A stretch of 64,000 bases of DNA from Strigops habroptila (Eukaryota > Chordata > Aves > Psittaciformes > Psittacidae), in contig NC_044283.2 in the NCBI RefSeq assembly GCF_004027225.2, positions 124,001 to 188,000 of the forward strand, in the 5' to 3' direction. The position numbers and the translations under genes were made by a program. This document shows, piece by piece, positions 49,906-61,359 of the stretch. Within the stretch, counting starts at the first letter, position 1, and every line of letters begins with the position of its first letter. Below the pieces are notes generated by a model. That model saw only the letters and a program-made list of their open reading frames with translations. It did no database searches and had not been told where the DNA came from.

Positions 49906-50949
49906 GCCTCCTCCCGGTAGCAATGGGGGGGTGCGGTAGGAACCTGCCCCGCGCCCGCAGCCCCTGTCGGGGCTCCCACCGGCCCCGTGCGGCGGCTGCA
50001 GCACCATGGACAGCGGCGAGGGGTTGGGGGGGTCAGGGTCAAGTTTAAGGTGAAAGTCATGGCTATAGCCCCCCCATTCCCCTCCATCATCAACCAGGAG
50101 CTGGCCCCGGGGGGGCTGGGGGCCCGGGCAGAGTTGGGGGGGGGGGGAACAGAGCAGGGGAGGGGTCCCTGGTAAAGGTGGGGGACACTCGGGGGGTTCC
50201 CGGGGAAGTGGGGGGCTATTTCGTGGAGGGGGGAGTCAGCCCCCAGATCCCCCGGCTCCCCACAACCGAGCAGTGTGGGGGGAGTGAAGGGGATTCGGGG
50301 GGGCTGGTGAGATCCTTGGGCACCCCGAGTCCATCGCAGGGTGCTGTGGGGGCAGGTCCACGCCCAGGGCTGCAAACCCGTAGGTGCAGGGAACCGGGAG
50401 CACCGGGGGGGGGCACAGCCCGGTCTGTCAGTCTGCCCCACTGCTGGGGGCCGCAGGGCCAGGTTCAGATCCGGAGCTGCCAAACTCCAGCTGGGATAAG
50501 GCAAAGGTGTGCGGGAGCTGCAGACCCACCATAGCTGCTGGCAAGGGCAGGGGGGGCCCAACACCCGGAAGGGGGGGGTCCTAATAAGTGTGGGATGGGG
50601 ACTGCAGCTACCCTGGGGGAGCCAGGTCTGGTCCGACCATGAGAGCTGCTGATGGGTGGGCATCAGGTCCTGAGTGGGACCCCCCGAGGGGCCTCTGGGG
50701 GGGGGTCTGAGCTTGCAGAGGTGGGAGGGGCCCAGCCCTGGGCTCCCCAGGGGGTCCCGCAGTGGGGGTCCAGGCAGCCTTGAGTCCAACCACAGCAGCA
50801 CGTCCCCTAACCGGAGCTGTGGGGTGGCTGTGGGGCACCATGGTGGGGGTGGGGCTGCCGACAGTTGGGGGTCCGGCAGCAGCAGCCCCATCCCTGCCAT
50901 GGGCTGGAGGCACCAGGCTCAGCCCCCCCCGGGCTCCCACCACCAGTCC
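49906..50949. other. Space between the IF-like promoter and TLX2 3' end
   Basis: GC-rich. It should include the TLX2 3'UTR, but I found no AATAAA on the minus strand. A long minus-strand open frame across it has no family features. Confidence 0.45.
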
Positions 50950-53900
50950 TCACACCACAGAGGCCACCCCCGAGACAGACGTCACCTTGTTGTCCTCGGC
51001 CCAGGGCTGCAGGTTCTGCAGGGCATAGAGGGAGGAGTTGTGCATGCAGAGCGGGTCCTGGGGCAGCGGCTGGCTCAGGCTCTTCTGGAAGGCCTCTTGC
51101 TGGAGGTGCAGCATCAGGCGGTTGGCCTGTTGGCGCTCGGCCTCGCGCTCCTCCGCCGTCTGCCTCCTGCCGGCACACACGGCACGTCCGGCACTGCCAC
51201 AGCCACCGCTGCAACCGGTGCTGCAACCACTGCCACTGCCACAGCCACCACTGCAACCGGTGCTGCAACCACTGCCACTGCTACAACCACTGCCACAACC
51301 ACCACTGCAATCAACACTGTGGCTGGTGCAACCGGTGCTGCAACCACCACTGCAACCACTGCCACAACCACCGCTGCAACGACCGCTCCCGCAGCCCGGC
51401 CTCCCTCGGCACCACCCTGTGCCGGTGTGGCAATGTCCATGGTCTCTACCCTGCAGCCCGTCCCTCCCCCGGCACTGCTGTGTGCTGGTGTGACAGTGTC
51501 CTGCAGCCTCCCAACACATTCCTTCCCGATGCCGGCACCACTGTGTACTGATGCAGCAGCTCTCTGCAGCCTCTGCCCTGCAGCCCCGTCCCTCTTGGCA
51601 CCACTATGTGCTGGTATGGCAGTGCCCGGTAGCCTCTGCCTGCAGCACCTCCTGCTGCCAGCACCTCTGTGCCCCAGTACATCAGTGCCCCACAGCCTCC
51701 ACCCTGCAACCCCATCCCCTTGGAACCACTGTGCACCGGTGCATCAACACCCCACAGCCGCTCATTACAGCCCATCCCTCCCTCGGCAGCGCCGTGCCTC
51801 AGCCATGCCCAGGGGATGCAGCAGGGACGGGGACCCTGCAGCGGCCGCCCCGGTGCCGTCCCCGTTACCTCCACTTGGTGCGCCGGTTCTGGAACCAGGT
51901 CTTGACCTGAGCGTCCGTCATCTTGAGGGCCTTGGCCAGGGTGGCGCGCTCGGCCGAGGCCAGGTACTTCTGGCGGTGGAAGCGCTTCTCCAGCTCGCAG
52001 ATCTGCCCCCGGCTGAAGGACGTGCGCGGCTTCTTGCGCTTGGGCGGCGTCCGGTTCTGGTACGGGTGCCCGATGCGGCGAGTGGCCGCGAAGGGGGACA
52101 GCGCGGCTGCGGGAGAGCGGCGTGAGGGCAGCGCCCCCTGCCCAGCGCGGCGCCCCCTGCCCAGCGCTGCCCCCCCTGCCCAGCGCTGCCCCCCCTGCCC
52201 AGCGCGGCGCCCCCTGCCCAGCGCGGCGCCCCCGGCCCAGCGCTGCGCCCCCTGCCCAGCTCTGCGCCCGGCGGGCAGGGCCCGGCGCGGGCAGGACCGG
52301 AGCGGGAGCAGCCGCGGGGGGGGATGCTCTCGGCCATGGGGATGGGGAGCTCTGGTGGGAGCCACCTGTGCTGCCTGGCAGAGAGTGGGGAGGACGAGAC
52401 CCCGAGTCGTCCCCACCGGCTCAAGCAGCCCAGAGACACTTGGAGCAGCTCAAGATGTGGTGGGAGGACCCATCCCCACCCCATCGCCATGCCCGATTGC
52501 TGCCCCAGCCCGGCAGAAGGGGACCGGGGCCGGTGGGGATCTGGTCCCACAGCCAGTGAGGGGCTGGGGGGGCTCCAGCAACACAAACCCACCCTCCCGG
52601 GGAACTGAGCCCTGCCACAGCGCTGGAGGAGACTCCATGGCGCTGCCAGGGCTCGCCGGTCCTCCCAGTGAGGAGACAGGACCCCAGGAGCCATCAAGAG
52701 GTGGCCGGTGTCTCTATGCATGTGCTGGCAGTGTCCAGCCTCGCCACCACCAGCTGCCAGGTACCGGGGAAGGGGCTGTGTCTGCGTGGCCACAGCGTGA
52801 GCCGCTGAAGCCGTTGCGCCACATCCCAGCTCCGGTTGCAACCGGAGCCATGAGGGAGCATCGGGACAACAAAGCATCATGGAGGAAGGTGGGATCGTGG
52901 CGTAGCTCCAGCTCCTGCAGCTCCCACAGCCCATGGCCAAGCCTTTGCCAGTGTCAGCACCACATGGGCAGGGCTGCACATGGCCGGGCCATGGGGCCAC
53001 CATGGGCCCCGGCACAGCACAGGGATGTGTAGCAGAGCCCACAGCAGCTCAGGGACACTCCATGACCCCGAGATGCTCCATGTGGCAGCACCGGTGCAGG
53101 GGCAGCCACGCAGCCGGGGGGGACGGGGGCCCCTCACAGGGAGCAGCCCATGGGCCACCCCATGGCCCCGGTGCTGAGTGATGGCTGCCGGGAGGGGCCG
53201 CCCCGTCCACCCACCGCGGCGCCAAGGCGTGACCCGGGGCCAGCGCCTCGTCACTGCCGCCATGGCGGGTGGGCCGGGGGGGTAACCGGCTCTGCTGGTG
53301 CTGGGCTGGGCCTCCGCGGCCCCCGGCTCCCGCCCCGCACAGCCCCGGACCCCCCCGGCCCCGGCCTCGTCCCCTCATGGAGCCGTGCGCTGCGGACGTG
53401 GCAGCGCCGCCATCTTGGGAAGGAGCCGGGATGAGCCAGATGAGCCAGGCCAGGGCTCCCCAGCACTGCATCCACAGCACTGCAACCACAGCACCATAAC
53501 CACAGCACGCCATCCATGGCACCCCTACAACAGCACCCCAACCACGGCACTCCAACCACAGCACCCCAAAAATGGCACCACAACCACAGCACCATAACCA
53601 CAGCATCCCAACCATGGCACCCAACCGCAGCACCACAAGCACAGCATCCTAACCACAGCACTCCAACTACAGCATGCCAACCATGGCATCTCAACCGTGG
53701 CACCCCAACCACGGCACCCAAACGCAGCGCCACAACCACAGCACCCCAACCACGGCACCCTAATCACGGCATCCCAAGAACCACACTCCAACCAGTGCAC
53801 CACAACCACTGCACCCCACACCTTCTCCTCTGGGGTGCACCAACCAGCACCATCACCCCAGCACTGGGTGTTCGGCCCCACCAGCAGCACCAGGACCCCT

Positions 53901-54824
53901 GACCATTACTCCAACACCTCACCGGCACCCACCAGCCCAGCCTCTCCCACAGCACCGGCACTGCGTCCTGCTCCCATGGCCCCAAAGGGACCCTCTGCGA
54001 CCCCACAGCGGGACCCCGGAACCGACGGAGCCCCCACCACGCACCTCGACTCCCCACAGCCCCCCGCAGCCTTCCCTTGACGGTGGGACGGGGTCGGCAC
54101 CGGGTGCCGCGGGCCCGGGGAAGCGGCTGGACAGAGAGCGGAGCCTGAGGCCGGAGCACGGCGGGACCTCACGGGTCCGCCCTGAGCCGGATCCCGGCCC
54201 GGTCTCTGCCCAGAGCCGCTGGAAGCCGCTCGCCGCGGGCCCCGACGGTGGCCGCTTCCCACGGGGCGCCCGTTGGAGCGGGGCGGGGCGGGAGGCGAGG
54301 ACCTCGCGGTGCGGGAACCGGCGGAGCCCACGGGAACCCCGGCCGGTTCCCGCCCCGCGCCGACGGAAACGCCGGAGCCCCGGGCAGCCGTCGGAGCCGC
54401 CAGAGCCGCCGGTAGCCGTCGTATATCGCCCGCCGCGCTCACCTGAGAGCCGGTCCTTGGCGATGCGGCGCGTCGTCTCCATCCAGGGGAAGGTGAGCCC
54501 CGAGAGCCCCGGCACCGGCGGCGGCGCGGCGGTCGGCGGGGCGGGCGCGGGCCGGTGCGCCGGCACACGGATGACCCCGGCGGGCGGCGCGGCGGGCGCT
54601 GGGGTCACGTTGACGCTCACGTTCATGCTCATGTTGAGGTTGTAGGAGCCGAGCGAGCAGGCGGGGCCGTAACCGCCGCCGTAGAGCCCGTAGTCGGGCT
54701 CCGCCGCCCGGGCCGGGCCCGCGGGCTCGGGGCCACCGAGGATCTGGTCGATCCCGAAGCTGATGGGCTCGTGGGGCGGGGGGCCCGAGCCGCCGCCCTC
54801 CCGCGCCAGCGCCGCCGCCTCCAT
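50950..54824 (-). CDS. TLX2: Homeobox protein TLX2 (HOX11L1)
   Basis: Three exons: 54824-54443, 52106-51869, 51166-50950, all in phase, 278 residues (human TLX2 284). Exon 1 has the N-terminal Eh1-like [12 protein letters not shown] motif (residues about 23-34), a Pro/Ala-rich region with [10 protein letters not shown], and [18 protein letters not shown]. Exon 2 starts [20 protein letters not shown] and carries the homeodomain ([20 protein letters not shown] through [13 protein letters not shown]); homeodomain position 47 is Thr, the TLX signature. Exon 3 has [20 protein letters not shown] and the conserved end [18 protein letters not shown] then [10 protein letters not shown]. That C-terminus is TLX2-type (human NKVASVSGLASVV), while the homeodomain is closer to TLX1/3. 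TLX2 is a DNA-binding transcription factor of enteric and other neural-crest neurons. Both introns are rich in minisatellites. Confidence 0.96.
51176..51400. repeat. (CCACTGCCA)/(CCACTGCAACC)-type minisatellite
   Basis: Triplet-like repeat of CCA/CTG/CAA/CGC units. It begins about 10 bp from the TLX2 exon 3 acceptor (51167-51168) and covers the branch-point region of intron 2. Confidence 0.85.
51400..51800. repeat. Minisatellite, about 65-70 bp units
   Basis: About six degenerate copies of a unit containing 'cctgcagcc...ccctc..ggcaccactgtgtgctggtg...cagtg'. TLX2 intron 2. Confidence 0.75.
52128..52270. repeat. 19-bp tandem repeat
   Basis: About seven copies of 'gcgccccctgcccagcgcg' (alternating gcg/gct ends). 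It starts about 20 bp from the TLX2 exon 2 acceptor, inside intron 1. Confidence 0.9.
53462..53830. repeat. Minisatellite, about 13-14 bp units
   Basis: More than 20 imperfect copies of 'ccaaccacagcaccc' in TLX2 intron 1. C+A-rich on the plus strand, so the TLX2 transcript strand is G+T-rich. Confidence 0.9.
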
Positions 54825-55017
54825 GCCCCGGCCGCGCTCAGAGCCGGCGGGGCGCGGGCATGGCCGGGGGGCGGCGGGGGGCGGCGGGAGCGGCGGCGGC
54901 GGGAGCGGGGAGGCCGGTGCGGGCCCGGGGCAGGGGCCGGGTGCGGGGCAGGGGCCCGGCGGCGCGCGCTTTTCTGCCCCGCTCCATCTGGACCTGCCAA
55001 AATCCCGACCGCCCGCG

Positions 55018-55045
55018 CCGTGATTGGCGGCCGCGCCCCGTGATT
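55018..55045 (-). promoter_or_regulatory. TLX2: TLX2 promoter: paired CCAAT-type boxes
   Basis: 'gtgattggcgg' and 'gtgattgacgg' lie 20 bp apart, about 200 bp upstream of the TLX2 start codon, in a CpG island. The first is a true CCAAT box in reverse; the second is a variant. Confidence 0.45.
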
Positions 55046-55369
55046 GACGGCGCCGCGGCCCCGGGGGGCGGGGGCTCGCGCGTCCCGGGGGGGCCCCGCC
55101 CCGCCCGCCGCCCCTCGGGGCTCGCGCACCGGCTCCGCCGCCGCCCCGCGACGGGCGGAACGGGACCGTCGGGCCCCGAGCGCTCGGCGACCCGCCCGGT
55201 TCCCCGGGACGGCCCCGGCCTGGCCGCGTTCCGGCCGGCTCCCCGCCGCCGGGGCAGCCACCGGACGACGAAGGAGCGGTGCGGGGCCCGGAGGAGAGGC
55301 CGCCGCCGCGGTACCGGGCAGGAGCGCGGCGCCTCTCCTTGCCCCCGGGAGGATATGGCGGCGTCGGGG

Positions 55370-55920
55370 CGCCCAGCCCGGCCCCCCTCGTCCTCCCGGG
55401 AGTACGGAGCCGTTATCCCGGATCTCGGAGCGCACGGACCCGCACCGCGCCCGCCGCTCTCGGGGCGCGCAGGCTCCTATCCCGCAGCCGCCGCTCTCCG
55501 GGCGCACTGAGCCCGATCCCACCGACCCCGTCCACGGCCGCTCCCGGGGCACGGACCCGGCTTTGCCCCGAGCCGCCGTTCCCACGCCCCGGACCCACCC
55601 GCCGTTCCCGGCAGTAGGGGCCCGCGCTCCCGGTGACACGGATTCCGGTTCCCCCTACCCGCCGCTCCCGGGGCACGGAGCCATGCGGTACGAACCCCGC
55701 TTCCCCGCACCCGCCATTGCCGCTAGCGCGGCCCCCGGTTCCCACAAACCCGCCATTCCCGGGACACCGACCGTGGTCGCGCCGATCTTCCCTTCCCGGG
55801 CCATAGATCCCGTCTCCCCTGGACCCGCCGTTCCCGGTAGCACCGACACCCTGTTCCACGGACCCGCCGTTCCCGGGTGATGCACCCCGGTGCCCCCAAC
55901 CTGCCGTTCCCGGGCGCGGA
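55370..55920. repeat. Degenerate minisatellite upstream of TLX2
   Basis: Recurring 'acccgccgttcccgg(g)' cores with variable spacers of about 30-45 bp. Confidence 0.65.
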
Positions 55921-56369
55921 GCCCGAACCGGCCCCGTCGGGACGCTCGCACCTGGCTCGCAGGACCGGGCCCGGCCGCTGCCCCACCGGCTGCTTTCCGG
56001 ACGGGCTCGGCCCCGGGCTGTGGGTCCCGGTAACGGCGACTATCGCGACAGCCGTGCAGCGACCGGTGGGTCCGGCCAGTGGGGTGGCCCCGGGGGTCGG
56101 CGCCGACGGTTCCTGGGCTGGGGGTCACGGCTCCGGGGCAGCGGGCGGCGGGGGTGGAGCGGGCGCCCGGTCACCCTGGCGCCACCGGTCTGGGGCAAAT
56201 GACATTACCGGGGCCTGCGCCTGTAAATCACGGCGGCACCGGGAGCTGCAGCTGCTGCACCGGGGGCACCGGCTGAGCTGGACCCGCTGCAGTACGGGGT
56301 GATCGACCCTGGGGCGCGGGGACACGGGAACGGGAGGTGCAGGGGCACCGGCACGAACACCTCCCGCAG

Positions 56370-56600
56370 CGGTGCACGGCCCCGGCACACGCATGTGCAT
56401 GGCACAGCTCTGGCACACACATGTGCATGGCATGGCCCCGGCACACGCATGTGCATGGCACGGCTGCACACGGACAGGCTGCACTGCACGGGTGTACATG
56501 TACATGCACACACATCCCTCAGGGCACGGCACAGCTGCGCCGGCACACACAGCAACCGTGTGCACACACATGTACACACATGTACACGCATGTTCGTCCC
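56370..56600. repeat. CA/TG-rich minisatellite
   Basis: Units with 'cggcacacgcatgtgcatgg', about 29 bp apart, then a looser (CACATGTA) stretch. Alternating purine-pyrimidine, so Z-DNA-prone. Confidence 0.85.
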
Positions 56601-56994
56601 TCCAGGCCCAGGCTGCTCTGCTCAACGCTCGTGCCGTGCCGAGCTGGCCGTGCCCGCATCCCACCATAGCACCGGGCACCCCACGGTACCACCGGGCAGG
56701 TGCGGAGCTGCCTTTTTCCATGCCGGGGCATTTCCCTTCCCGCTCCCCCGAGGGAGCCCTGTGCCAGGCGTGCGGCTCCCCGTGAGCCTCGCCAGGGACG
56801 GGAACACTGAACCCAGACCCACGGCACCGGGGCTGAGTCCCGGGAGCTTCCCGGCTTTTTTTGTTCTTGGCTTGGCAAGTGCCGGGAGAAACCTGCCCCG
56901 TGCTCCCGCTGCGGCATTCCCGGCTGGAAGGAGACACTGCTCCCGGCCTGCGGCAGCGAAGGGGCTCACAATGGCCTGGGGCACAGCCAGCACC

Positions 56995-57150
56995 GGCAGT
57001 GGTGGTAGTGTTAGTGCTGGTGTTGGTGCTGCTGTCGGTGTTGTTGGTGTTGCTTGTGGTGCTGGTGTTGGTGTTACTGGTGTTCGTGCTGGTTCTGGTG
57101 TCGATGTCGTTGCTGGTGCTGGTGGTGTTGGTGCTGCTGCTGCTGGCCCA
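56995..57150. repeat. (GGTGTT)-type hexanucleotide repeat
   Basis: Degenerate GGTGTT/GGTGCT units, strand-asymmetric G+T-rich, about 25 copies. Confidence 0.9.
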
Positions 57151-57207
57151 GGCCCCCAGTGCCCGCCGGGGCCGGGCGGGACCAGGCTCCGGGCGCCGGG
57201 AGGAGGC

Positions 57208-57232
57208 GGCAGCGGGTTAATTAAACCCGGAG
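57208..57232. promoter_or_regulatory. TAAT-containing near-palindrome
   Basis: 'gcgggttaattaaacccgg' is a near-palindrome centred on TTAATTAA in GC-rich surroundings. It resembles an HNF1/homeodomain dimer site; no further evidence. Confidence 0.3.
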
Positions 57233-58049
57233 CAGCGGCAGATGTTGCTGTGCCCGGGGGCTGGAATGCTGCCGCTCCCGGGAGATGGATTGGGGGCAGG
57301 TGACGGCTCCTGCCTGCGCACACCGGCTCTGCCGGGGGGAGCTCACCCCCCCCCGGCGGGACCCCGGCACTGGGCACACGGCGGGGAGAGCCCCGAGGGA
57401 AGAGTGCGGGTGCTGGGGTCCCCCCTTCCAGGGACCCGCTGTCACCTCCTCCTGCCCTCTCTGCCCGTGCCTCTCAGGTCCGCCTGCTCCTGGGGTCCCC
57501 AGAGGAGGGGGTCAGGCCGGGTCCCTGCCCCTACCTCCCCCCAGCGAGGAGCAGGGTGAGGACTGGGAGGAAAGGGAGCCCGCAGCACAGCCGCGCAAAC
57601 CCACTCCTCGTCCTCCAGCCCCAGGGTTCTGGCGTGTGTCACCCTCCTGCCCATGGGGCTGGACCCGGGAGTCTTCCGGGGGCACAGGGGACACATCCCT
57701 GTGGCAGGGACAAATGGAGGGGACACAGCTCCCCGCGTCGGCCACAACACTGGCTTTGCCCACGTGTGGGTACATTGGGGTCCGCAATGGGAGTCCTGTC
57801 CCTGCATCCACCCCGGGAGCTGCCAGAGCTCCTGCAGCCCCACAACACCGGCCCCTTGGAGCTGCCAACGCAGCAGCGGAGCTTCCCGTCCCCGCGTGCG
57901 GCTGTGCCGGTGTCCCCGTGGGGCACGGAACCATCGCCGCGGGTCCCTGCGCGGCACCGGGTGGCACCAAGCGGCCGGGGCCTGGCAGGGCCCCACGTTC
58001 CCACCGGCAAGAGGCTGCCGAGCCGCCCGCTCCCGCCCGCATCACCCCC

Positions 58050-58215
58050 CCCGTAATCTCATTACCGCTGGACGTCCCCTTCTTCCTCCCGCTTCCCCCC
58101 AAACCCGCTGGCAAACTGTAGGGACAGTCAGCTCCTCTCCGGCTGCTGGGTTAATTCTGGGCTAATTAGATGAAGCCGGCCCAGATTGGATTACTTTGGC
58201 CTGCATTTGGTCCTC
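58050..58215. promoter_or_regulatory. AT-rich block with four homeodomain-type cores
   Basis: 'ccgtaatctcattaccg' (inverted TAAT pair), then 'gggttaattctgg' and 'gctaattagatg', then 'gattggattactttgg'. Not a known repeat in the window. Candidate enhancer of TLX2. Confidence 0.35.
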
Positions 58216-58387
58216 CAGTCCTTGGCTTGCAGCTCCCGGGGGAGCTGCTGGCGCCTCCTGCCTCAATCAGACACTTCTTAACCGCATGAAACGCTCCCGG
58301 TGCCCCCCGCCGCGGGCGCCGGCACCCGCCGGGTGCGTGGGGTGACGTGGGCACCAGCCGGTGGGCTCGCTCCGCACCCCGACCCAC

Positions 58388-58545
58388 CGCAATGGGGCTG
58401 GGATGGGGTGGGATGGGGTGGGATAGGGCTAGAATGGGGCTGGGATGGGCTTGGATGGGTTGGGATGGGGCCGGGATGGGGCTGGGGTGGGTTTGGGGTG
58501 GGTTGGGATGGGGCTGGGTTGGGTTGGGTTGGGATGGTGAGGTGC
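58388..58545. repeat. (GGGATGGGGTT)-type repeat
   Basis: Degenerate GGGAT/GGGGCTGGGATGGG units, similar in composition to the DQX1 intron repeat at 40238-40322. G-quadruplex-prone. Confidence 0.88.
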
Positions 58546-59247
58546 TGCCCCATCAGCCAGCCCATGGGCTACCAGGGCCACAGCCGAGTGGCCGATGACC
58601 ACTGGCGGTTGAGCAGTGTCCTCAGGGAGGAGCTGGCTGCGGTGGGGACGCGCATGTGGCTGCATGTGGCAGCCCCGAGGTGCTGCCCCTGGGGGGGTCC
58701 GGGCAGCCCCTGCCTGGTGTGTGTGAGCCCCCCACAAACCCATCCCCGGCCCCGGCTGAGCTGGGTGCAGGAGGCTGCGGGGGGAGAGGCAGCGGTGCCC
58801 ATGTGGGGAGGTTGTGGGGAGCCCTATGGTTGGGGGGCACCTGCCATGGGCAGCTCCAATGCGACCCAAGGTCTTCAGTGGGGCGATGGCATGGCCGGGA
58901 GGGTGGGAGATGAAGCGGGGGATAGGAAGGGGCTGTGGGAGCCCAGGGCATCCGTGGCCATGGACCCCCCCTTTGGCTGCAGGCAGGCACGGACAGCTCC
59001 GGCCCCGGAGCACCAGAGCCACGGGCAGGCACACCGGGATCCTCTCCCGTCCTCCAGTCTCCGTGCCCAGGCGTTCCCGTACCCCCATCCCAATCCGACC
59101 TCCCCCGGGGGGTCCTGCCCGGGGCTGCCCGTGCTGATGGGTGCTGGTGGGTGTCGGTGGGTGCTGCCAGGTGCCGGTGGGTGTCGGTGGGTGCCGTTGG
59201 CCGTGGCCGCGGTTGCCGCGGGCCGTTGACAGGAGCCGTCGCTCAGA

Positions 59248-59345
59248 ACCTCGTTATCAAAGGCCGAGGGCAGGTAATTGGATTCTGCAAATGCACTCGG
59301 GTGCATTAGGCAGGAGTTCAGTCCATAACCACCCCCCGGTGCAGC
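59248..59345. promoter_or_regulatory. AT-rich block with TCF/GATA and TAAT-type motifs
   Basis: 'cgttatcaaagg' (GATA core and TCF/LEF core overlapping), 'caggtaattgg', 'ctgcaaatgcac' and 'gtgcattaggc'. Stands out in GC-rich sequence. Function inferred. Confidence 0.3.
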
Positions 59346-59807
59346 GCAGCCCCCACAGCCCCTGCCCGCCCCGGCACCGGCACCCGGCTCGCCCCCACGG
59401 CTCTGCACCCCGTGGAGCTGCGACCTGGCGTATGGGGCCGGTGCGGGGCTGGGACAGCGGCTCTGGCCATGGGGACATCAGGATGGGATCCCAGCTCCAG
59501 CGGCTCCCAATATGGGGACTCAGGGCTGGGATCCCGGCTCTGCCGCGGTGCAGTGTGACCACACTGGGGGACGCGGCACCAGGACCCCGGGGTGGGGTTT
59601 GGGGTTCTGTGTCCCCGCTGCTGCCCCCCGGGTCCCTGCCCGCTGCCCTGCACCCACGGCGGCCACGAGCGCGTCCGGCCTCAGCCTCAGCCCCGCTCGG
59701 CCCCGGTGAGGCTCCGGCCGGGAAGGCCCCAGTTGGCGTTTACCGGCAGCCGCCGCGGAGGCCCCAGCGCGCGGAAATGGAGCCGAAAGTGGGAGCTGGG
59801 GCCGCCC

Positions 59808-59828
59808 CGGCATTAATTATTGACGGGG
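59808..59828. promoter_or_regulatory. Short TAAT-rich site
   Basis: 'cattaattattgacg' flanked by GC-rich DNA. Possible homeodomain/SOX-type site. Confidence 0.25.
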
Positions 59829-60054
59829 AGATGGAGCCGCGGCCGCGAGAGTGCGGGGGGGGCGCGGCCCCGGGGCACCGGCTGCGGCCCCGGGGAGGGC
59901 ACCGGCACCGCTGGAGGCGGCCGGTGCGAGGGCACGAGGGGGGCGGCACATGTGGGTGTCCTTGCGGGTGACAGCGCGCGGGGACCGCGGCTGCGGGTAC
60001 CGGGGGTGTGCGCGGGGACTGTGCACGGGGGGGGGGGTGAGGTGATGGCGGGTG

Positions 60055-60320
60055 CAGCGCGGGGCGGTGCTGGTGCTCGGTGCTGATACTGGTACCAGTG
60101 GCCAACACGGTGCGGTGCTGGTGCCACTGCAGCGCTGGTGCTCAGTGCAGGCCGGTGTTGCTGATGGATATGGTGCGGTGCTGGTGCTCGGTGCAGTGCT
60201 TTACTGGTACCAGTGGTCAACATGGTGCAGTGCTGGTGCCGGCTGCCAGTGCCGGTTCTTAGTGCTCGGTACCGGTGCCCAGTGCCGGGTGCCCGGTGCT
60301 CGGTGCCGGTGCTCTGTACT
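60055..60320. repeat. 115-bp direct repeat with internal palindrome
   Basis: Two copies of a segment around 'actggtaccagtggccaaca' (60088 and 60203), embedded in (GGTGCTGGTGC)-type repeats. Confidence 0.8.
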
Positions 60321-60769
60321 GCTGCGGGGTGCCGGCAATGAGGCCGCCGCCACGCCCGAGGCCCGCTGGCCCGGCTGTGACCCCGCCGCCCCTCCCCGGA
60401 ACGGCTCCGGGCAGGACAAGCAGGGCCGGGCCCGCCCCAGGCGCGGGGTCACCGGCCCCGGCCCTCGCCCCGCGGCGGGGCCGCACTGGAGGGGCGGGCG
60501 GGCTGCCCCGGTCACACCGGGGAGGGCTGGTCCTGCCCGCCCCTGCCCGCGAGGCCCGGCACCGGGGAGGGGCCGAGCGCTGCCCCCAGTGGGACCCCCG
60601 GGGCTGTGGCTGCTGGGGCGGGACGGGGGCTGGCACCAGGGGGGGCACCGGGGCTCGGCCGGTACCGGCTGCAGCACACGGGGCCATGGGCTGGGCGGCT
60701 GGACTGGGATGCACTGGTCTGGCTGGGACTGGAGGAGCTGAGGTGACGGGGCTGCGACACGGGTGCTTG

Positions 60770-60890
60770 GACTAGGACTGAAACCAGGATCGGGACCAGG
60801 ACCGAGGACCGGGACCCGCAGCAGGATCAGGATCAGCACCGGGACCGGGACCAGATCCGGGATCAGGATCGGGACCAGGACCAGGAGCGC
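60770..60890. repeat. (GGGACC/AGGATC)n hexanucleotide repeat
   Basis: About 18 hexanucleotide units alternating GGGACC, AGGACC and AGGATC. Confidence 0.9.
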
Positions 60891-61207
60891 CAGAACCGAG
60901 GAGGGCACCATCAGCGGCTGCCCGGTGCCCCCGGGGCTGCCGGCGGTACCGGGGCCGATGCCGGTTCACTCACAGCCGCCGTTCTTGGGGGTCCCACACG
61001 CTCGGTGGCGGGCGCACGGCCGGGTCCCGGAGCCCCGGGAGCTCCCACCACCCCGGCCGGTGGGAGCGGGCTGCGGGGGGACGTGCCCGGCGGGTACCGG
61101 GGTCTCCCCCCGAGGCAGAACCCCCCCTCCAGCGCCCGGCGGGTGCAGGCGGCCGTTCCCCCCCCGCCGCCGCCCCGCCGTCTCCCCAGGCGGCACTTGC
61201 TGCTGGG

Positions 61208-61325
61208 ATTGGAGCAATAACCGTTAACGGTAACGAGCCATTACGGCCCCGAGCGGCTTCTGCTTTGCATTAGCGGGGCCGCGCTTCCCCTCCAGAGCCC
61301 TGATCCCATCACCCCATTAGCGCGG
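61208..61325. promoter_or_regulatory. AT-rich block upstream of PCGF1
   Basis: 'gagcaataaccgttaacggt' (near-palindrome ACCGTTAACGGT, a MYB-type inverted pair), 'gccattacgg', 'gctttgcattagc' and 'cccattagcg'. No repeat match. Confidence 0.35.
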
Positions 61326-61359
61326 CTCCAGGCACCGGCCGCCCGCGCACGGCGCCCCC

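Noticed and set aside
48801-50048. Plus-strand open frame of about 415 codons opposite the IF-like gene
   Set aside because: Mirror of the GC-rich IF-like exons and their promoter; proline-rich, no motif, no splice or promoter support.
50674-53032. Plus-strand open frames opposite TLX2 exons 2 and 3
   Set aside because: Antisense shadow of TLX2 coding sequence and of the intron minisatellites.
50950-54824. TLX3 or TLX1 as identity of the homeobox gene
   Set aside because: The homeodomain is TLX1/3-like in places, but the C-terminus (NKV..SVSG.ASVV) and the DQX1/PCGF1 neighbours are specific to TLX2.
57000-57150. Hydrophobic Val/Leu-rich open frame resembling a membrane segment
   Set aside because: It is the translation of a GGTGTT hexanucleotide repeat, open in several frames.
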